Shown piece by piece: positions 9,436-18,179 of a DNA stretch of 41,532 bases. Positions within the stretch are counted from its first letter, which is position 1. Every line of letters begins with the position of its first letter. The notes under the pieces are model-generated. The model had not been told where the DNA came from. It did not search any database and saw nothing but the letters and a program-made list of their open reading frames with translations. The position numbers and the translations under genes were made by a program. This stretch comes from an uncultured Pelagibacteraceae bacterium (GTDB lineage: Bacteria > Pseudomonadota > Alphaproteobacteria > Pelagibacterales > Pelagibacteraceae): assembly GCA_902611265.1 (NCBI GenBank), contig CACLYY010000007.1:1-41532 (forward strand), given 5' to 3'.

Positions 9436-9463
9436 TTGACTTTGAATAAACTTCTTATATAAA
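9436..9463 (+). promoter_or_regulatory. Predicted sigma-70 promoter before rpsM
   Basis: In the 56-base gap between adk and rpsM, TTGACT (9436-9441) is followed after 16 bases by TATAAA (9458-9463). That gives a start of transcription near 9470 and a leader of roughly 18 bases with no clear Shine-Dalgarno. This is the largest gap in the ribosomal cluster and matches the place of an alpha-operon promoter. Seen in sequence; activity is inferred. Confidence 0.6.
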
Positions 9464-9487
9464 AGGCTAAATTTTTATCTCAATATT

Positions 9488-9871
9488 ATGGCTCGTATAG
9501 CAGGTGTAAATATTCCACAAAACAAATTAGTTAGAATAGGACTAACATATATTTATGGTATAGGGGAAAAAAATTCTAATGATATTTGTAAGTCATTAGA
9601 GATTCCAAGCACAAAAAGAGTAAATGAGCTGACTGATGATGAAATTTTAAAAATAAGAGAATTTATTGATCAGAAATTTACTGTTGAAGGTGACCTTAGA
9701 CGAGATACTTCATTAAATATAAAGAGATTAATTGATCTAGCATCATATAGAGGATCAAGACATAGAAAAAAATTACCTGTTAGAGGACAAAGAACTAGAT
9801 GTAATGCTAGAACCCGTAAAGGTAAGGCAATAGCAATTGCTGGAAAAAAATTAACTCCATTAAAAAAATAA
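9488..9871 (+). CDS. rpsM: 30S ribosomal protein S13
   Basis: S13 forms head-to-50S bridges and contacts P-site tRNA. The 127-residue sequence opens [13 protein letters not shown] and has the helix-hairpin-helix-like GLTYIYGIG region, [19 protein letters not shown], and the basic tail [11 protein letters not shown], all characteristic. It leads the alpha-type block rpsM-rpsK-rpoA-rplQ and sits behind a promoter-like sequence. Length is normal. Confidence 0.98.
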   Translation: MARIAGVNIPQNKLVRIGLTYIYGIGEKNSNDICKSLEIPSTKRVNELTDDEILKIREFIDQKFTVEGDLRRDTSLNIKRLIDLASYRGSRHRKKLPVRGQRTRCNARTRKGKAIAIAGKKLTPLKK

Positions 9872-9883
9872 CTTATAATTTAT

Positions 9884-10327
9884 ATGGTAAAAGAAAAAAT
9901 TGAAAAAAAAGATCAAAATAAAGAGAGCCAATCCAAATCAAAAAAAAGCTCTTATTCAAAAAAAAAGAAAAATAAGAAAAATATTTTAAATGGAATTGCA
10001 TATGTGCAATCAACTTTTAATAATACAATTGTTTCTATTGCAGATACAAACGGAAATGTAATATCATGGGCTTCTGCGGGTCAAAAAGGTTTTAAGGGAT
10101 CTAGAAAATCAACGCCATACGCTGCACAAGTGGCCGCAGACTCTGCAGCTTCAAAAGCACTAGAGGTTGGAATGAAAATTTTATCAGTGGAAGTCAAAGG
10201 TCCTGGGTCAGGAAGAGAAACTGCCTTAAGAGCATTACAAGCAAGAGGATTTAAAATTATATCTATTAAAGATACAACACCAATGCCACATAACGGTTCA
10301 AGACCACCAAAAAAAAGGAGAGTATAA
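9884..10327 (+). CDS. rpsK: 30S ribosomal protein S11 with extended basic N-terminus
   Basis: S11 lies on the platform near the E site and the mRNA exit. From about residue 35 the protein is classic S11: [54 protein letters not shown] and the ending [13 protein letters not shown]. It is 147 residues against the usual ~129. The surplus is a low-complexity Lys/Ser/Glu/Gln-rich stretch in the first 35 residues. No internal ATG would give a standard-length protein, so the long N-terminus appears genuine. It follows rpsM by twelve bases and abuts rpoA. Confidence 0.96.
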   Translation: MVKEKIEKKDQNKESQSKSKKSSYSKKKKNKKNILNGIAYVQSTFNNTIVSIADTNGNVISWASAGQKGFKGSRKSTPYAAQVAADSAASKALEVGMKILSVEVKGPGSGRETALRALQARGFKIISIKDTTPMPHNGSRPPKKRRV

Positions 10328-11356
10328 ATGGATACATCGGAAGTTAATATAAAAAATTGGAAATCGTTAATTAAACCTCCAAAATTAGATGTTAATCTTA
10401 GTGAAGATAAATCATATGCTAAAATAGTAGCTGAGCCTTTAGAAAAAGGTTACGGACTCACTTTAGGAAATTCTTTAAGAAGAATTTTGCTCTCATCAAT
10501 TAGAGGTACTGCTGTAACCGCAATTCAAATAGATGGTGTTCTGCATGAGTTTACTTCAATTAAAGGTGTTCGAGAAGATGTAACAGACATTGTATTAAAT
10601 GTTAAATCGCTTGCATTGAAAAGTAATTCAGAAACAACAAACAAGCTAATATTAGATGCAAAAGGCCCAGGAGAAATTAAAGCTTCAAATATTACTACTT
10701 CTGCTGATATAGAAATCTTAAACCCTGATCTTGTAATATGTAATTTGGATGAAAATACAAACTTTCACATGGAAATGACCGTTAGTAATGGAAAAGGCTA
10801 TGTTTCAGCAGATATGAATAAACCAGATGAGCCGCCATTAGGACTTATACCAATAGACTCATTATTTAGTCCTGTAAAAAAAGTTTCTTATTCAATTAGT
10901 ACAGCTAGAGAAGGAAAAGCATTAGATTATGATAAATTGACAATGGAAGTAGAGACAAATGGATCAATTTCCGCAGAAGATGCAGTAGCATATTCTGCTA
11001 GGATATTTCAAGATCAACTAGGAATGTTCGTTAATTTTGACGAACCACAAGAGGTAATTGTAAGAGAACAACCAACTGAACCAGAATTTAATAAAAATCT
11101 ATTAAGGAAAGTCGATGAATTAGAGCTTTCTGTTAGATCAATGAACTGCTTAAAAAATGATAATATTATATACATAGGAGATTTAGTTCAAAAGTCAGAA
11201 GGTGAGATGCTTAGAACTCCAAATTTTGGGAGAAAATCTCTTAATGAAATTAAGGAGGTTCTAACTGGTATGTCTCTTTATCTAGGAATGGAGATACCAA
11301 ATTGGCCTCCAGATAATATTGCTGAATTATCCAAAAAACTTGAGGAAGCTATTTAA
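10328..11356 (+). CDS. rpoA: RNA polymerase alpha subunit
   Basis: RpoA dimerises to nucleate core RNA polymerase, and its C-terminal domain contacts UP elements and activators. The 342 residues comprise the N-terminal assembly domain ([21 protein letters not shown] near residues 38-58; [16 protein letters not shown] near 170). After a linker comes the C-terminal domain ([13 protein letters not shown], then [17 protein letters not shown]), with the conserved helix-hairpin-helix and NFGRKS motifs. Length is typical. It starts directly after rpsK and ends in a TAATG junction with rplQ. Confidence 0.98.
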   Translation: MDTSEVNIKNWKSLIKPPKLDVNLSEDKSYAKIVAEPLEKGYGLTLGNSLRRILLSSIRGTAVTAIQIDGVLHEFTSIKGVREDVTDIVLNVKSLALKSNSETTNKLILDAKGPGEIKASNITTSADIEILNPDLVICNLDENTNFHMEMTVSNGKGYVSADMNKPDEPPLGLIPIDSLFSPVKKVSYSISTAREGKALDYDKLTMEVETNGSISAEDAVAYSARIFQDQLGMFVNFDEPQEVIVREQPTEPEFNKNLLRKVDELELSVRSMNCLKNDNIIYIGDLVQKSEGEMLRTPNFGRKSLNEIKEVLTGMSLYLGMEIPNWPPDNIAELSKKLEEAI

Positions 11357-11796
11357 TGAGACATAGAATGGGCTATAAAAAGCTCAATAGAACTTCAGAG
11401 CATAGAAAAGCATTGATTAAAAATATGCTTAACTCATTAATTAAGTATGAGCAAATAACAACCACATTACCCAAAGCAAAAGTTTTAAAGCCTCAAGCAG
11501 ATAAAATTATTACACTAGGTAAAAAAGATACATTATCTAATACAAAAACTTTAATCTCAAAACTACAGGACATTAAATCTACAAACAAAGTAAAAAAAAC
11601 TCTTTCTAAGAGATATGAAAATAGAAAAGGTGGATACACAAGAATTATTAAGGCTGGTTTTAGATATGGTGATAACGCTCCAATGGCAGTAATTGAGTTT
11701 GTAGATAGAGATGTTGAAGCAAAAAAAGTTGATAGAAAGAAAAAAGATACAACTAAAGATCAAAACAAAGAAACACCTAAAGAAACAACCGCTTAA
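11356..11796 (+). CDS. rplQ: 50S ribosomal protein L17
   Basis: L17 is a core 50S protein near the tunnel exit. [24 protein letters not shown] at the start and [27 protein letters not shown] near residues 93-119 are diagnostic. The 146-residue length includes a charged Lys/Asp/Thr-rich C-terminal tail of about 25 residues not seen in short L17 proteins but common in Alphaproteobacteria. It shares a TAATG junction with rpoA and closes the ribosomal cluster. Confidence 0.97.
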   Translation: MRHRMGYKKLNRTSEHRKALIKNMLNSLIKYEQITTTLPKAKVLKPQADKIITLGKKDTLSNTKTLISKLQDIKSTNKVKKTLSKRYENRKGGYTRIIKAGFRYGDNAPMAVIEFVDRDVEAKKVDRKKKDTTKDQNKETPKETTA

Positions 11797-11805
11797 CTAA
11801 ACTAA

Positions 11806-12714
11806 ATGAAAAAACTAATACGCGTTGATAAGACGTTCAACGGTATGCGTATTGATAGATTTTTAAGAAATCAATTTGGACAAATTCCTCAAAGTCTTAT
11901 TGAAAAAAATTTAAGAAATGGAAAGATAAAGATAAATAAAAAAAAAATTAAAAGTTCAAAAAAAATTCAATTAAATGATAGAATTGAATTATTTAACTTT
12001 GAATTTAAAAATATTTTAAAGCAAAATAAACAAAAATTTGCACCTACTAATGAGATAATCAAAGAAAACGAAGATTTAATTATTGAAAACAATGATAATT
12101 TTGTAGTTTTAAACAAACAATCGGGTATTTCAGTTCAGGGTGGTACAAAATCTAAAAAAAATTTAATCGATATTTTTTCAAAAAGTGATTTATTTAAAGA
12201 TACCAAACCATTTTCTGTACATAGATTGGATAAAGATACATCAGGTGTGTTTATAATTGCAAAGAACAGAGAGACAGCTCAATTATTAACATCACTTTTT
12301 AGACTAAGAAAAGTTTACAAAACCTACCTTGCTATCTGTAATGGAGAACTAATTTTAGGAAATGAGGGTTTAATTAAAAATGATTTATTAAGATTTGAAA
12401 ATAAAAAAAAAATAATAGAAAGAGCAGAAACAAAATATGAAATTTTAGATAAGAATAATAATGCTACATTTATACAATTGCATCCAATTACTGGTAGAAA
12501 ACATCAATTAAGAAAACAACTATTTATTCTTGGAAATTCAATTATCGGAGATAAAAAATACAATAAAACAAATAACTCAAAAGTGAGTAGTAAAAATCTG
12601 ATGTTACACTCGTATCAAATAAAATTTAAAATAAATGAAAAAAAATATACATTTAGAGCAACACCACCTGATTATTTTAGAAATATGTTAAAAGCAAAAA
12701 GACTCAATTTTTAA
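11806..12714 (+). CDS. RluA-family 23S rRNA pseudouridine synthase (RluC/RluD type)
   Basis: This enzyme isomerises specific uridines to pseudouridine in large-subunit rRNA. The N-terminal ~60 residues form an S4-like RNA-binding domain ([32 protein letters not shown]). The catalytic [16 protein letters not shown] motif follows near residue 140, with the essential Asp in RLD. The later [14 protein letters not shown] with GDKKY segment completes the fold. The 302-residue length fits RluC/RluD; which of the two it matches cannot be told from sequence alone. It starts nine bases after rplQ, so it may be transcribed with the ribosomal genes. Its 3' end overlaps convergent lipB by eleven bases. 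Confidence 0.9.
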   Translation: MKKLIRVDKTFNGMRIDRFLRNQFGQIPQSLIEKNLRNGKIKINKKKIKSSKKIQLNDRIELFNFEFKNILKQNKQKFAPTNEIIKENEDLIIENNDNFVVLNKQSGISVQGGTKSKKNLIDIFSKSDLFKDTKPFSVHRLDKDTSGVFIIAKNRETAQLLTSLFRLRKVYKTYLAICNGELILGNEGLIKNDLLRFENKKKIIERAETKYEILDKNNNATFIQLHPITGRKHQLRKQLFILGNSIIGDKKYNKTNNSKVSSKNLMLHSYQIKFKINEKKYTFRATPPDYFRNMLKAKRLNF

Positions 12715-13327
12715 TATTTGATAAAAAATTTTTAATTAAAGTACCTTTTATTTTTTTATAGTTTTGTTGTTTGATTGATTTTAAATTTGTAACTCCTCTA
12801 TTGCTAATACCACAAGGTATTATTTTTTTATATGCATCTAGATTGTTAGTTATATTTAATGCAAATCCGTGGTAAGCAATCCATTTTTTTACTTTAATAC
12901 CTATTGCTGCAATTTTATTTACTTTTCCTGATTTATCTTTAAACCAAATTCCAATATTTTTTCTATCAGCAAAACTATTAATGTTATATTCCTTTAAGGT
13001 ATCGACAATTGTTTTTTCAATAGCAGTCAAAAGTTTTTTTATATTTTTACCTCGTTTGTTTAAATCTAGAACAAAATAAAAAACTATTTGGCCTGGCCCA
13101 TGGTAGGTTATTTTTCCACCTCTATTGGTTTTTACAAAATTTATTGATTTATCTAAAATTTCATAATTTTTAAAACTTGTTCCACCTGTATAAATCTCCT
13201 TATGTTCAAGTATCCAAATAAGTTCTTTATTTTTATTCACTCTGATTTGCTCCAATCTATCTTCGAGCTTGTCTATTGCATATTTATATTTTATTGGTTT
13301 TACTGACTTTTTGATCTCTATTATCAT
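12704..13327 (-). CDS. lipB: Octanoyltransferase LipB
   Basis: LipB moves octanoyl from acyl carrier protein to lipoyl domains, the first step in protein lipoylation. The 207-residue protein has the [21 protein letters not shown] motif near residue 70. The catalytic Lys/Cys region is present as [21 protein letters not shown] and the [13 protein letters not shown] block. Length is near normal. lipA is not in the window. The 3' end overlaps the pseudouridine synthase by eleven bases. The start at 13327 is 61 bases from the divergent mgtE start. Confidence 0.95.
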   Translation of the reverse strand: MIIEIKKSVKPIKYKYAIDKLEDRLEQIRVNKNKELIWILEHKEIYTGGTSFKNYEILDKSINFVKTNRGGKITYHGPGQIVFYFVLDLNKRGKNIKKLLTAIEKTIVDTLKEYNINSFADRKNIGIWFKDKSGKVNKIAAIGIKVKKWIAYHGFALNITNNLDAYKKIIPCGISNRGVTNLKSIKQQNYKKIKGTLIKNFLSNIKN

Positions 13328-13388
13328 TATAAATTTGTATTATTTTTATTTTGTATTAATAGTGCCAACTAAATTATAGGTAAATTTT

Positions 13389-14762
13389 ATGACTATAGTA
13401 AAAAAAATAAAAGATAAAAAAGTCAATTTTGAATTTAATAAGGAGTTCATTAAAGTTGTCACAGACAAAATTGCCTCAAATGATGCTGAATTTATTACAA
13501 ATTCATTTAATGATATGCATCCAGCCGATGCAGCTGACATAGTTGAGCATCTTAGTCAAAACGATAGAGAAAGTTTAATAAAATTAAATAATTTTAAAGT
13601 AGATCCTGAGGTTTTTGTTGAGTTAAACGAGTCAATTCAATCTGAAATGATTACTTATTTATCATCTGAATCAATAGTAAATATTTTGAAAAACTTGGAG
13701 TCAGATGATGCAATTAAAATTTTAGAAAATGTAGATGAAAAAGATAAAAATACTATTCTTAGTTCATTACCACCCAAAGATAGATTTGCTTTACTTGAAA
13801 GTTTAAGTTATCCAGAAGACTCAGCTGCTAGAATTATGCAGCGTGAGTTTACAGCAATACCAAGCAATTGGTCTGTTGGACAAACAATAGATTATCTTAG
13901 AGAAAATAAAGAACTTCCAGAGGAATTCCTAGAAATATTTATTGTTGATCAAGAATTTAAACCTATAGGTACTGTTCCATCATCAAGGGTGTTAAGAACA
14001 CCAAGAGATACAAAAATGATGTCTATTATGGCTGAGTCTCAAACATTAATACCTGTTGATATGGATAAGGAAGAAGTAGGTAATTTATTTGAAAATTATA
14101 ATTTAAGTTCTGCCGCAGTTGTAGATAAGTCCGACAAGTTAGTTGGAATGATAACATATGATGACGTGTTGACAGTATTAAAAGAAGAGGCTGAAGAAGA
14201 TGCTCTTAGATTGGCTGGTGTAGGTGATGAAGAAATTACCGATGGAGTAATTACAAAAACAAAGAGAAGATTTAATTGGCTACTTCTAAATTTATTCACT
14301 GCTTTTCTTGCAACTTATTGTATCAGTTTATTTGGAGCTACTATTGAACAGATGGTAGTGCTAGCTTTTTTAATGCCAATTGTTGCTTCAATGGGTGGTA
14401 ACGCTGGTATGCAAACTTTGGCAGTTACTGTAAGATCATTAGCAACACAAGATCTTACAAAAAATAATTTTACCAGTAATATTATTAAAGAATTTAATAT
14501 AGGAGTGTTAAATGGAATTATTTTTGCAATAATAAGCTCTATAATAGTTTACTTTTGGTTCAACGATTCTCAACTAGCTTTTATAATTTCTATTTCTATG
14601 ATTTTAACAATGATAGTTGCAGGATTGTTTGGAATTTTAATCCCTGTTACGTTAAAAAAAATGAATATTGACCCAGCTATTTCTTCTAGTGTTTTTGTGA
14701 CCACTATTACAGATGTAATAGGGTTTGTCTCTTTTTTAGGAGTTGGTGCTTATTTTTTATAA
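13389..14762 (+). CDS. mgtE: MgtE-family magnesium transporter
   Basis: MgtE is a homodimeric Mg2+ channel gated by its own cytoplasmic domain. In order it has an N-terminal superhelical domain (repeats around MHPADAADIVEHL and LLESLSYPEDSAARIM), two CBS domains (to about residue 255), and a C-terminal five-helix membrane domain. The pore segment near FLMPIVASMGGNAGMQTLAV is intact. At 457 residues it is full length. Only 61 bases precede it, so there is no room for an M-box Mg2+ riboswitch; control probably relies on gating. The stop codon abuts the panC stop with no spacer. Confidence 0.95.
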   Translation: MTIVKKIKDKKVNFEFNKEFIKVVTDKIASNDAEFITNSFNDMHPADAADIVEHLSQNDRESLIKLNNFKVDPEVFVELNESIQSEMITYLSSESIVNILKNLESDDAIKILENVDEKDKNTILSSLPPKDRFALLESLSYPEDSAARIMQREFTAIPSNWSVGQTIDYLRENKELPEEFLEIFIVDQEFKPIGTVPSSRVLRTPRDTKMMSIMAESQTLIPVDMDKEEVGNLFENYNLSSAAVVDKSDKLVGMITYDDVLTVLKEEAEEDALRLAGVGDEEITDGVITKTKRRFNWLLLNLFTAFLATYCISLFGATIEQMVVLAFLMPIVASMGGNAGMQTLAVTVRSLATQDLTKNNFTSNIIKEFNIGVLNGIIFAIISSIIVYFWFNDSQLAFIISISMILTMIVAGLFGILIPVTLKKMNIDPAISSSVFVTTITDVIGFVSFLGVGAYFL

Positions 14763-15578
14763 TTAAAAGTTGTCAATTAATCTTATTTTATCAATACTGT
14801 AAGCCACAAAAAGTCTAAATTTATTTTTAAGGTTATTAAGTTTAAGATTTTTTTCATCTCTGAACTCTAAATAGTCTATTTTTATATTAAATTTTTCCTC
14901 AAGTTCTTTTTTATAATTAGATAAATCTACTTTAAATTTCGATGAGTTTAATTTAGTTCTTCTTTTTTTTATTTTGATTAATAATTTTGCGATATGTGAG
15001 GCTTTTTCTAATGATTTTTTATTTAATAATTTATTCCTTGTAGATAATGCAATTTTGTCAGATGTTCTTATTGTTGGACATGAATTTATGCGTACATTAA
15101 ATTTTTTTGATAAAAATCTTCTAATCAAGTGCAATTGTTGATAGTCCTTTTCACCCATAAACAAGTCTTTTGATTTAACAATAGACATCAATCTATTCAT
15201 CACATTTAGCACTCCTTCAAAATGGCCTTTTCTAAATTTTGCACATAATATTTTATCTTTTTTTCTTAAAACAAATTTCCTAGCCTTAAATTTATAAATA
15301 TCTTTTGTCGTTGGCAAGAAGAGGTAATTTACTTTTAATTTTTTTAACGAAATAATATCTTTTTCTATATCTCTAGGATATTTTTTAAAGTCACTGGTCT
15401 TGTTAAATTGAGTTGGATTAACAAAAATACTTACAATAGTTTTCTTATTTTTCTTTTGTGATGCTTTTATTAAGGATATATGACCGTTATGGATACCACC
15501 CATTGTTGGCACAAATCCAACATTTTTGAAGTTTTTAATTTCTTTATTTAAATCAAAAATACTAGTAATTATTTTCAT
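14763..15578 (-). CDS. panC: Pantothenate synthetase PanC
   Basis: PanC joins pantoate and beta-alanine with ATP to make pantothenate (vitamin B5). Visible motifs are VPTMGGIHNGHISLIKAS, carrying the nucleotide-binding HxGH (H-N-G-H here), SIFVNPTQFN, the KGHFEGVLNVMNRL pantoate-site region, and MGEKDYQQLHLIRR. The 271-residue length is normal. panB and panD are not nearby, so the source of pantoate is not shown. It is divergent from galU with only 34 bases between the starts, and back to back with the mgtE stop. Confidence 0.93.
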   Translation of the reverse strand: MKIITSIFDLNKEIKNFKNVGFVPTMGGIHNGHISLIKASQKKNKKTIVSIFVNPTQFNKTSDFKKYPRDIEKDIISLKKLKVNYLFLPTTKDIYKFKARKFVLRKKDKILCAKFRKGHFEGVLNVMNRLMSIVKSKDLFMGEKDYQQLHLIRRFLSKKFNVRINSCPTIRTSDKIALSTRNKLLNKKSLEKASHIAKLLIKIKKRRTKLNSSKFKVDLSNYKKELEEKFNIKIDYLEFRDEKNLKLNNLKNKFRLFVAYSIDKIRLIDNF

Positions 15579-15612
15579 TTTATAAATATATGTTAATAAA
15601 TAAATTATCTAA

Positions 15613-16428
15613 ATGATTAAACAAGCTATTATTCCACTAGCAGGATTAGGAACAAGACTCTTACCTTTAACAAGTGTCTTTGCTAAAGAGCTACTACCAA
15701 TAAATGGTAAACCAGGAATTGAATATATACTTGATGAGTGTATAGATGCTGGGATTACTGAAATAATTTTTATTATTTCGAAAAAAAAAGAGATGATAAG
15801 GAGATATTTTTATAATGACAATTTTTATAAATCTCTAATAAAAAAGAAAAAAGATCCAAGAATCATTAAAGAATATAGAAAAATTTTAAAATATAAAAAA
15901 AAAATTAAATTTGTATACCAAAACAAACCTTTGGGTACAGGTGATGCTGTACTTAAGACAAGAAAATTCATAAAAAATAATTATTTTTTAATGCTTCTTC
16001 CAGATGATTTAATTATGAAAAAGAATTGTTCAAAAGAAATGATTAGGTTGCATAAAAAACATAAAGCTTCCGTTATGGCAAGTATGGCAGTAAATAAAAA
16101 CAATGTTAATCGTTGGGGAATTTATACTGTTGCTTCAAAAATAGATAGGAGCAATTTTGTAATATCTGATGTAATAGAAAAACCTACTGTCAAAGAAGCG
16201 CCCTCTAAAAATGCTGTTATTGGCAGATATATATTAAGTAGAGACATTTTTAAAATTCTTAAAAAACAAAAAAAAGGAAAAGGTGGAGAGATTCATATTA
16301 CAGACTCGATTAAAACTATGATTGATAATAAATCATTATTTATTGGCCATAAATTTTCAGGAAAGTATCTAGATTGTGGTTCAATGGATGGTTATATAAA
16401 ATCAACTTTAGAGATCGCTAAATTATGA
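15613..16428 (+). CDS. galU: UTP-glucose-1-phosphate uridylyltransferase GalU
   Basis: GalU makes UDP-glucose from UTP and glucose-1-phosphate. The nucleotidyltransferase signature IPLAGLGTRLLPLT with AKELLPINGKP is at the N-terminus, QNKPLGTGDAVL near residue 100, MLLPDDLI near 130, and the GGEIHITDSI block near 220. At 271 residues it is slightly shorter than many GalU proteins (~290-300), mainly by a trimmed C-terminus. It overlaps ugd by four bases (ATGA), so the pair acts as a two-step route to UDP-glucuronate. A 34-base divergent region shared with panC must hold both promoters. Confidence 0.94.
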   Translation: MIKQAIIPLAGLGTRLLPLTSVFAKELLPINGKPGIEYILDECIDAGITEIIFIISKKKEMIRRYFYNDNFYKSLIKKKKDPRIIKEYRKILKYKKKIKFVYQNKPLGTGDAVLKTRKFIKNNYFLMLLPDDLIMKKNCSKEMIRLHKKHKASVMASMAVNKNNVNRWGIYTVASKIDRSNFVISDVIEKPTVKEAPSKNAVIGRYILSRDIFKILKKQKKGKGGEIHITDSIKTMIDNKSLFIGHKFSGKYLDCGSMDGYIKSTLEIAKL

Positions 16429-17717
16429 AAATTTGCATTATTGGATCTGGTTATGTAGGTTTAGTTAGTGGAACATGTTTTTCAGAATTGGGAAATAAGG
16501 TTATTTGTGTCGATAATAATAAACAAAAGATTGAAAATCTCAAAAAGGGAGTAATTCCAATATTTGAACCTGGATTAGAAGAATTAATAATAAGAAATGT
16601 TAAACAAAAGAGACTTAATTTCTCTACAGATGTAAATAATTCAATAAGAAATTCCGATATTATATTTATTTGTGTAGGTACCCCAACTAACAAAAATTCT
16701 AATAAGGCTAACTTAAAATATGTTTATAAAGTTGTATCCGATATAAAAAAAAACTTAAATAAATATAAAATCATAGTCACAAAATCTACCGTTCCTGTAA
16801 CTACTGGTGATCAAATAGAAAAAATATTAGCGTCAAAAAACAAAATTAAATTTGATGTTGTTTCAAATCCTGAATTTTTAAGAGAGGGTGAAGCAATCAG
16901 GGATTTTATGTATCCTGATAGAGTGGTAATTGGCACTGACAGCAAAAAAGCAAATAATATACTGAAAAACCTTTATTTACCTTTAATAAAAAAAACAAAT
17001 AGATATTTTCATACAACTAGAAGAGCTGCTGAGTTAATAAAATATGCCTCAAATGCATTCTTAGCTACAAAAATTTCTTTTATAAATGAAATTGCAAATT
17101 TATGTGAAAATACAAATATAGATATAAAAGAAATATCTACTGGTATTGGATTAGATAATAGAATAGGTGATAGATTTTTAAGAGCAGGACCTGGATATGG
17201 TGGATCTTGTTTTCCAAAAGATACAAGTGCTTTAGTTTCAACATCTAAGCAATTTAAAACTAACCTCTCAATAGTTAAAAGTGTAATAAATTCAAATAAA
17301 TCAAGATATAAAATTTTACTAAATAAAATAAATAAAATTATGAAAAATAAACTTAAAAGTAAAAATATTACTTTTTTAGGAGTTACTTTTAAACCAGGCA
17401 CAGATGATATGAGAGAGGCTACTTCTTTAAAATTAATACCTTACTTAATAAATAAAGGGTCTAATGTTTCCTATTATGAACCTACGGGAATAAAAAGTAA
17501 TTTTAATAATAATAAAGTAAAATATATAAATAATATAAAAGACGCCTGTAAAAAAGCTGATTTGATTATAATTCACACAGAATGGAATGAATTTAAACAA
17601 CTAAATCTTAAAAAAATTAGTAGAAAGAAAAATTGTAAAATTTATGATTTAAGAAATTTATATTCTCCAGAAAAAATGAAAAAAAATAAAGTTAATTATT
17701 TTAGCATAGGCAGATAA
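16425..17717 (+). CDS. ugd: UDP-glucose 6-dehydrogenase
   Basis: The enzyme oxidises UDP-glucose twice with NAD+ to UDP-glucuronate. The Rossmann motif IIGSGYVGLVSGTCFSELG is at the start, and VTKSTVPVTTG and NPEFLREGEAIRDF follow. The catalytic Cys is in GPGYGGSCFPKDT, at about residue 262. The C-terminal UDP-binding domain contains LGVTFKPGTDDMREA. The 430-residue length is typical. It is translated right behind galU (four-base overlap). Its stop directly abuts the convergent ridA-like stop. The product would serve glucuronyl lipids or surface sugars; the window does not show which. Confidence 0.95.
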   Translation: MKICIIGSGYVGLVSGTCFSELGNKVICVDNNKQKIENLKKGVIPIFEPGLEELIIRNVKQKRLNFSTDVNNSIRNSDIIFICVGTPTNKNSNKANLKYVYKVVSDIKKNLNKYKIIVTKSTVPVTTGDQIEKILASKNKIKFDVVSNPEFLREGEAIRDFMYPDRVVIGTDSKKANNILKNLYLPLIKKTNRYFHTTRRAAELIKYASNAFLATKISFINEIANLCENTNIDIKEISTGIGLDNRIGDRFLRAGPGYGGSCFPKDTSALVSTSKQFKTNLSIVKSVINSNKSRYKILLNKINKIMKNKLKSKNITFLGVTFKPGTDDMREATSLKLIPYLINKGSNVSYYEPTGIKSNFNNNKVKYINNIKDACKKADLIIIHTEWNEFKQLNLKKISRKKNCKIYDLRNLYSPEKMKKNKVNYFSIGR

Positions 17718-18179
17718 TCAATTAATCTCAAATATAGCATCAACTTCTACTGCAACACCTAACGGTAAACTATTTGTGCTAACAGCAGCTCTAGTGTGAG
17801 TTCCATTTTCACCAAAAACATTCTTGATTAAATCAGAAGCACCATTAATTACTTTGGGTTGTTCAATAAAGTCCTCTGTGGAATTAACAAAACCTGTTAA
17901 TTTGATACATGATTTTATTTTTGATAGATCGTCACCACAAGCCTTTTTAGCATGAGAAATAATACTTAATGCACATCTCTCCGCAGCTTTGTAAGCTTCA
18001 TCTGTGTTAAAATCCTTTCCAACTTTCCCTTTGATTAACTTACCCTCAGCATCAATGGATATTTGTCCTGAAATAAAAAGCAAATTACCAATGATTTTAG
18101 TTGCCACATATGATCCAACAGGGTCAGTAGCTTTTGGCAAAGTAATACCCATTTCATTCAATTTTTTATTAATATTCAT
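17718..18179 (-). CDS. RidA/YjgF-YER057c-UK114 family protein
   Basis: RidA proteins hydrolyse reactive enamine/imine intermediates from PLP-enzyme reactions; members of this longer subgroup have unproven roles. The 153 residues include GNLLFISGQIS near residue 30, a central helix region, and the C-terminal THTRAAVSTNSLPLGVAVEVDAIFE. The Arg of TRAAV aligns with the substrate-binding Arg (Arg105 in E. coli RidA). The protein is about 25 residues longer than classic RidA. Its ATG overlaps the last base of the topA stop, so it is the tail of a minus-strand operon. Exact substrate is unknown. Confidence 0.88.
   Translation of the reverse strand: MNINKKLNEMGITLPKATDPVGSYVATKIIGNLLFISGQISIDAEGKLIKGKVGKDFNTDEAYKAAERCALSIISHAKKACGDDLSKIKSCIKLTGFVNSTEDFIEQPKVINGASDLIKNVFGENGTHTRAAVSTNSLPLGVAVEVDAIFEIN

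Noticed and set aside
9874-9879. TATAAT just before rpsK as a promoter
   Set aside because: Transcription would begin at or after the start codon and no -35 is seen at the right distance; it is probably AT-rich chance.
13328-13388. Mg2+ riboswitch (M-box) before mgtE
   Set aside because: The 61-base region is too short and shows none of the conserved stem structure.
17009-17401. Minus-strand frame of 130 codons inside ugd
   Set aside because: It lies fully within a conserved dehydrogenase on the other strand. The hydrophobic Leu/Ile runs come from reversed AT-rich codons, not a membrane protein.
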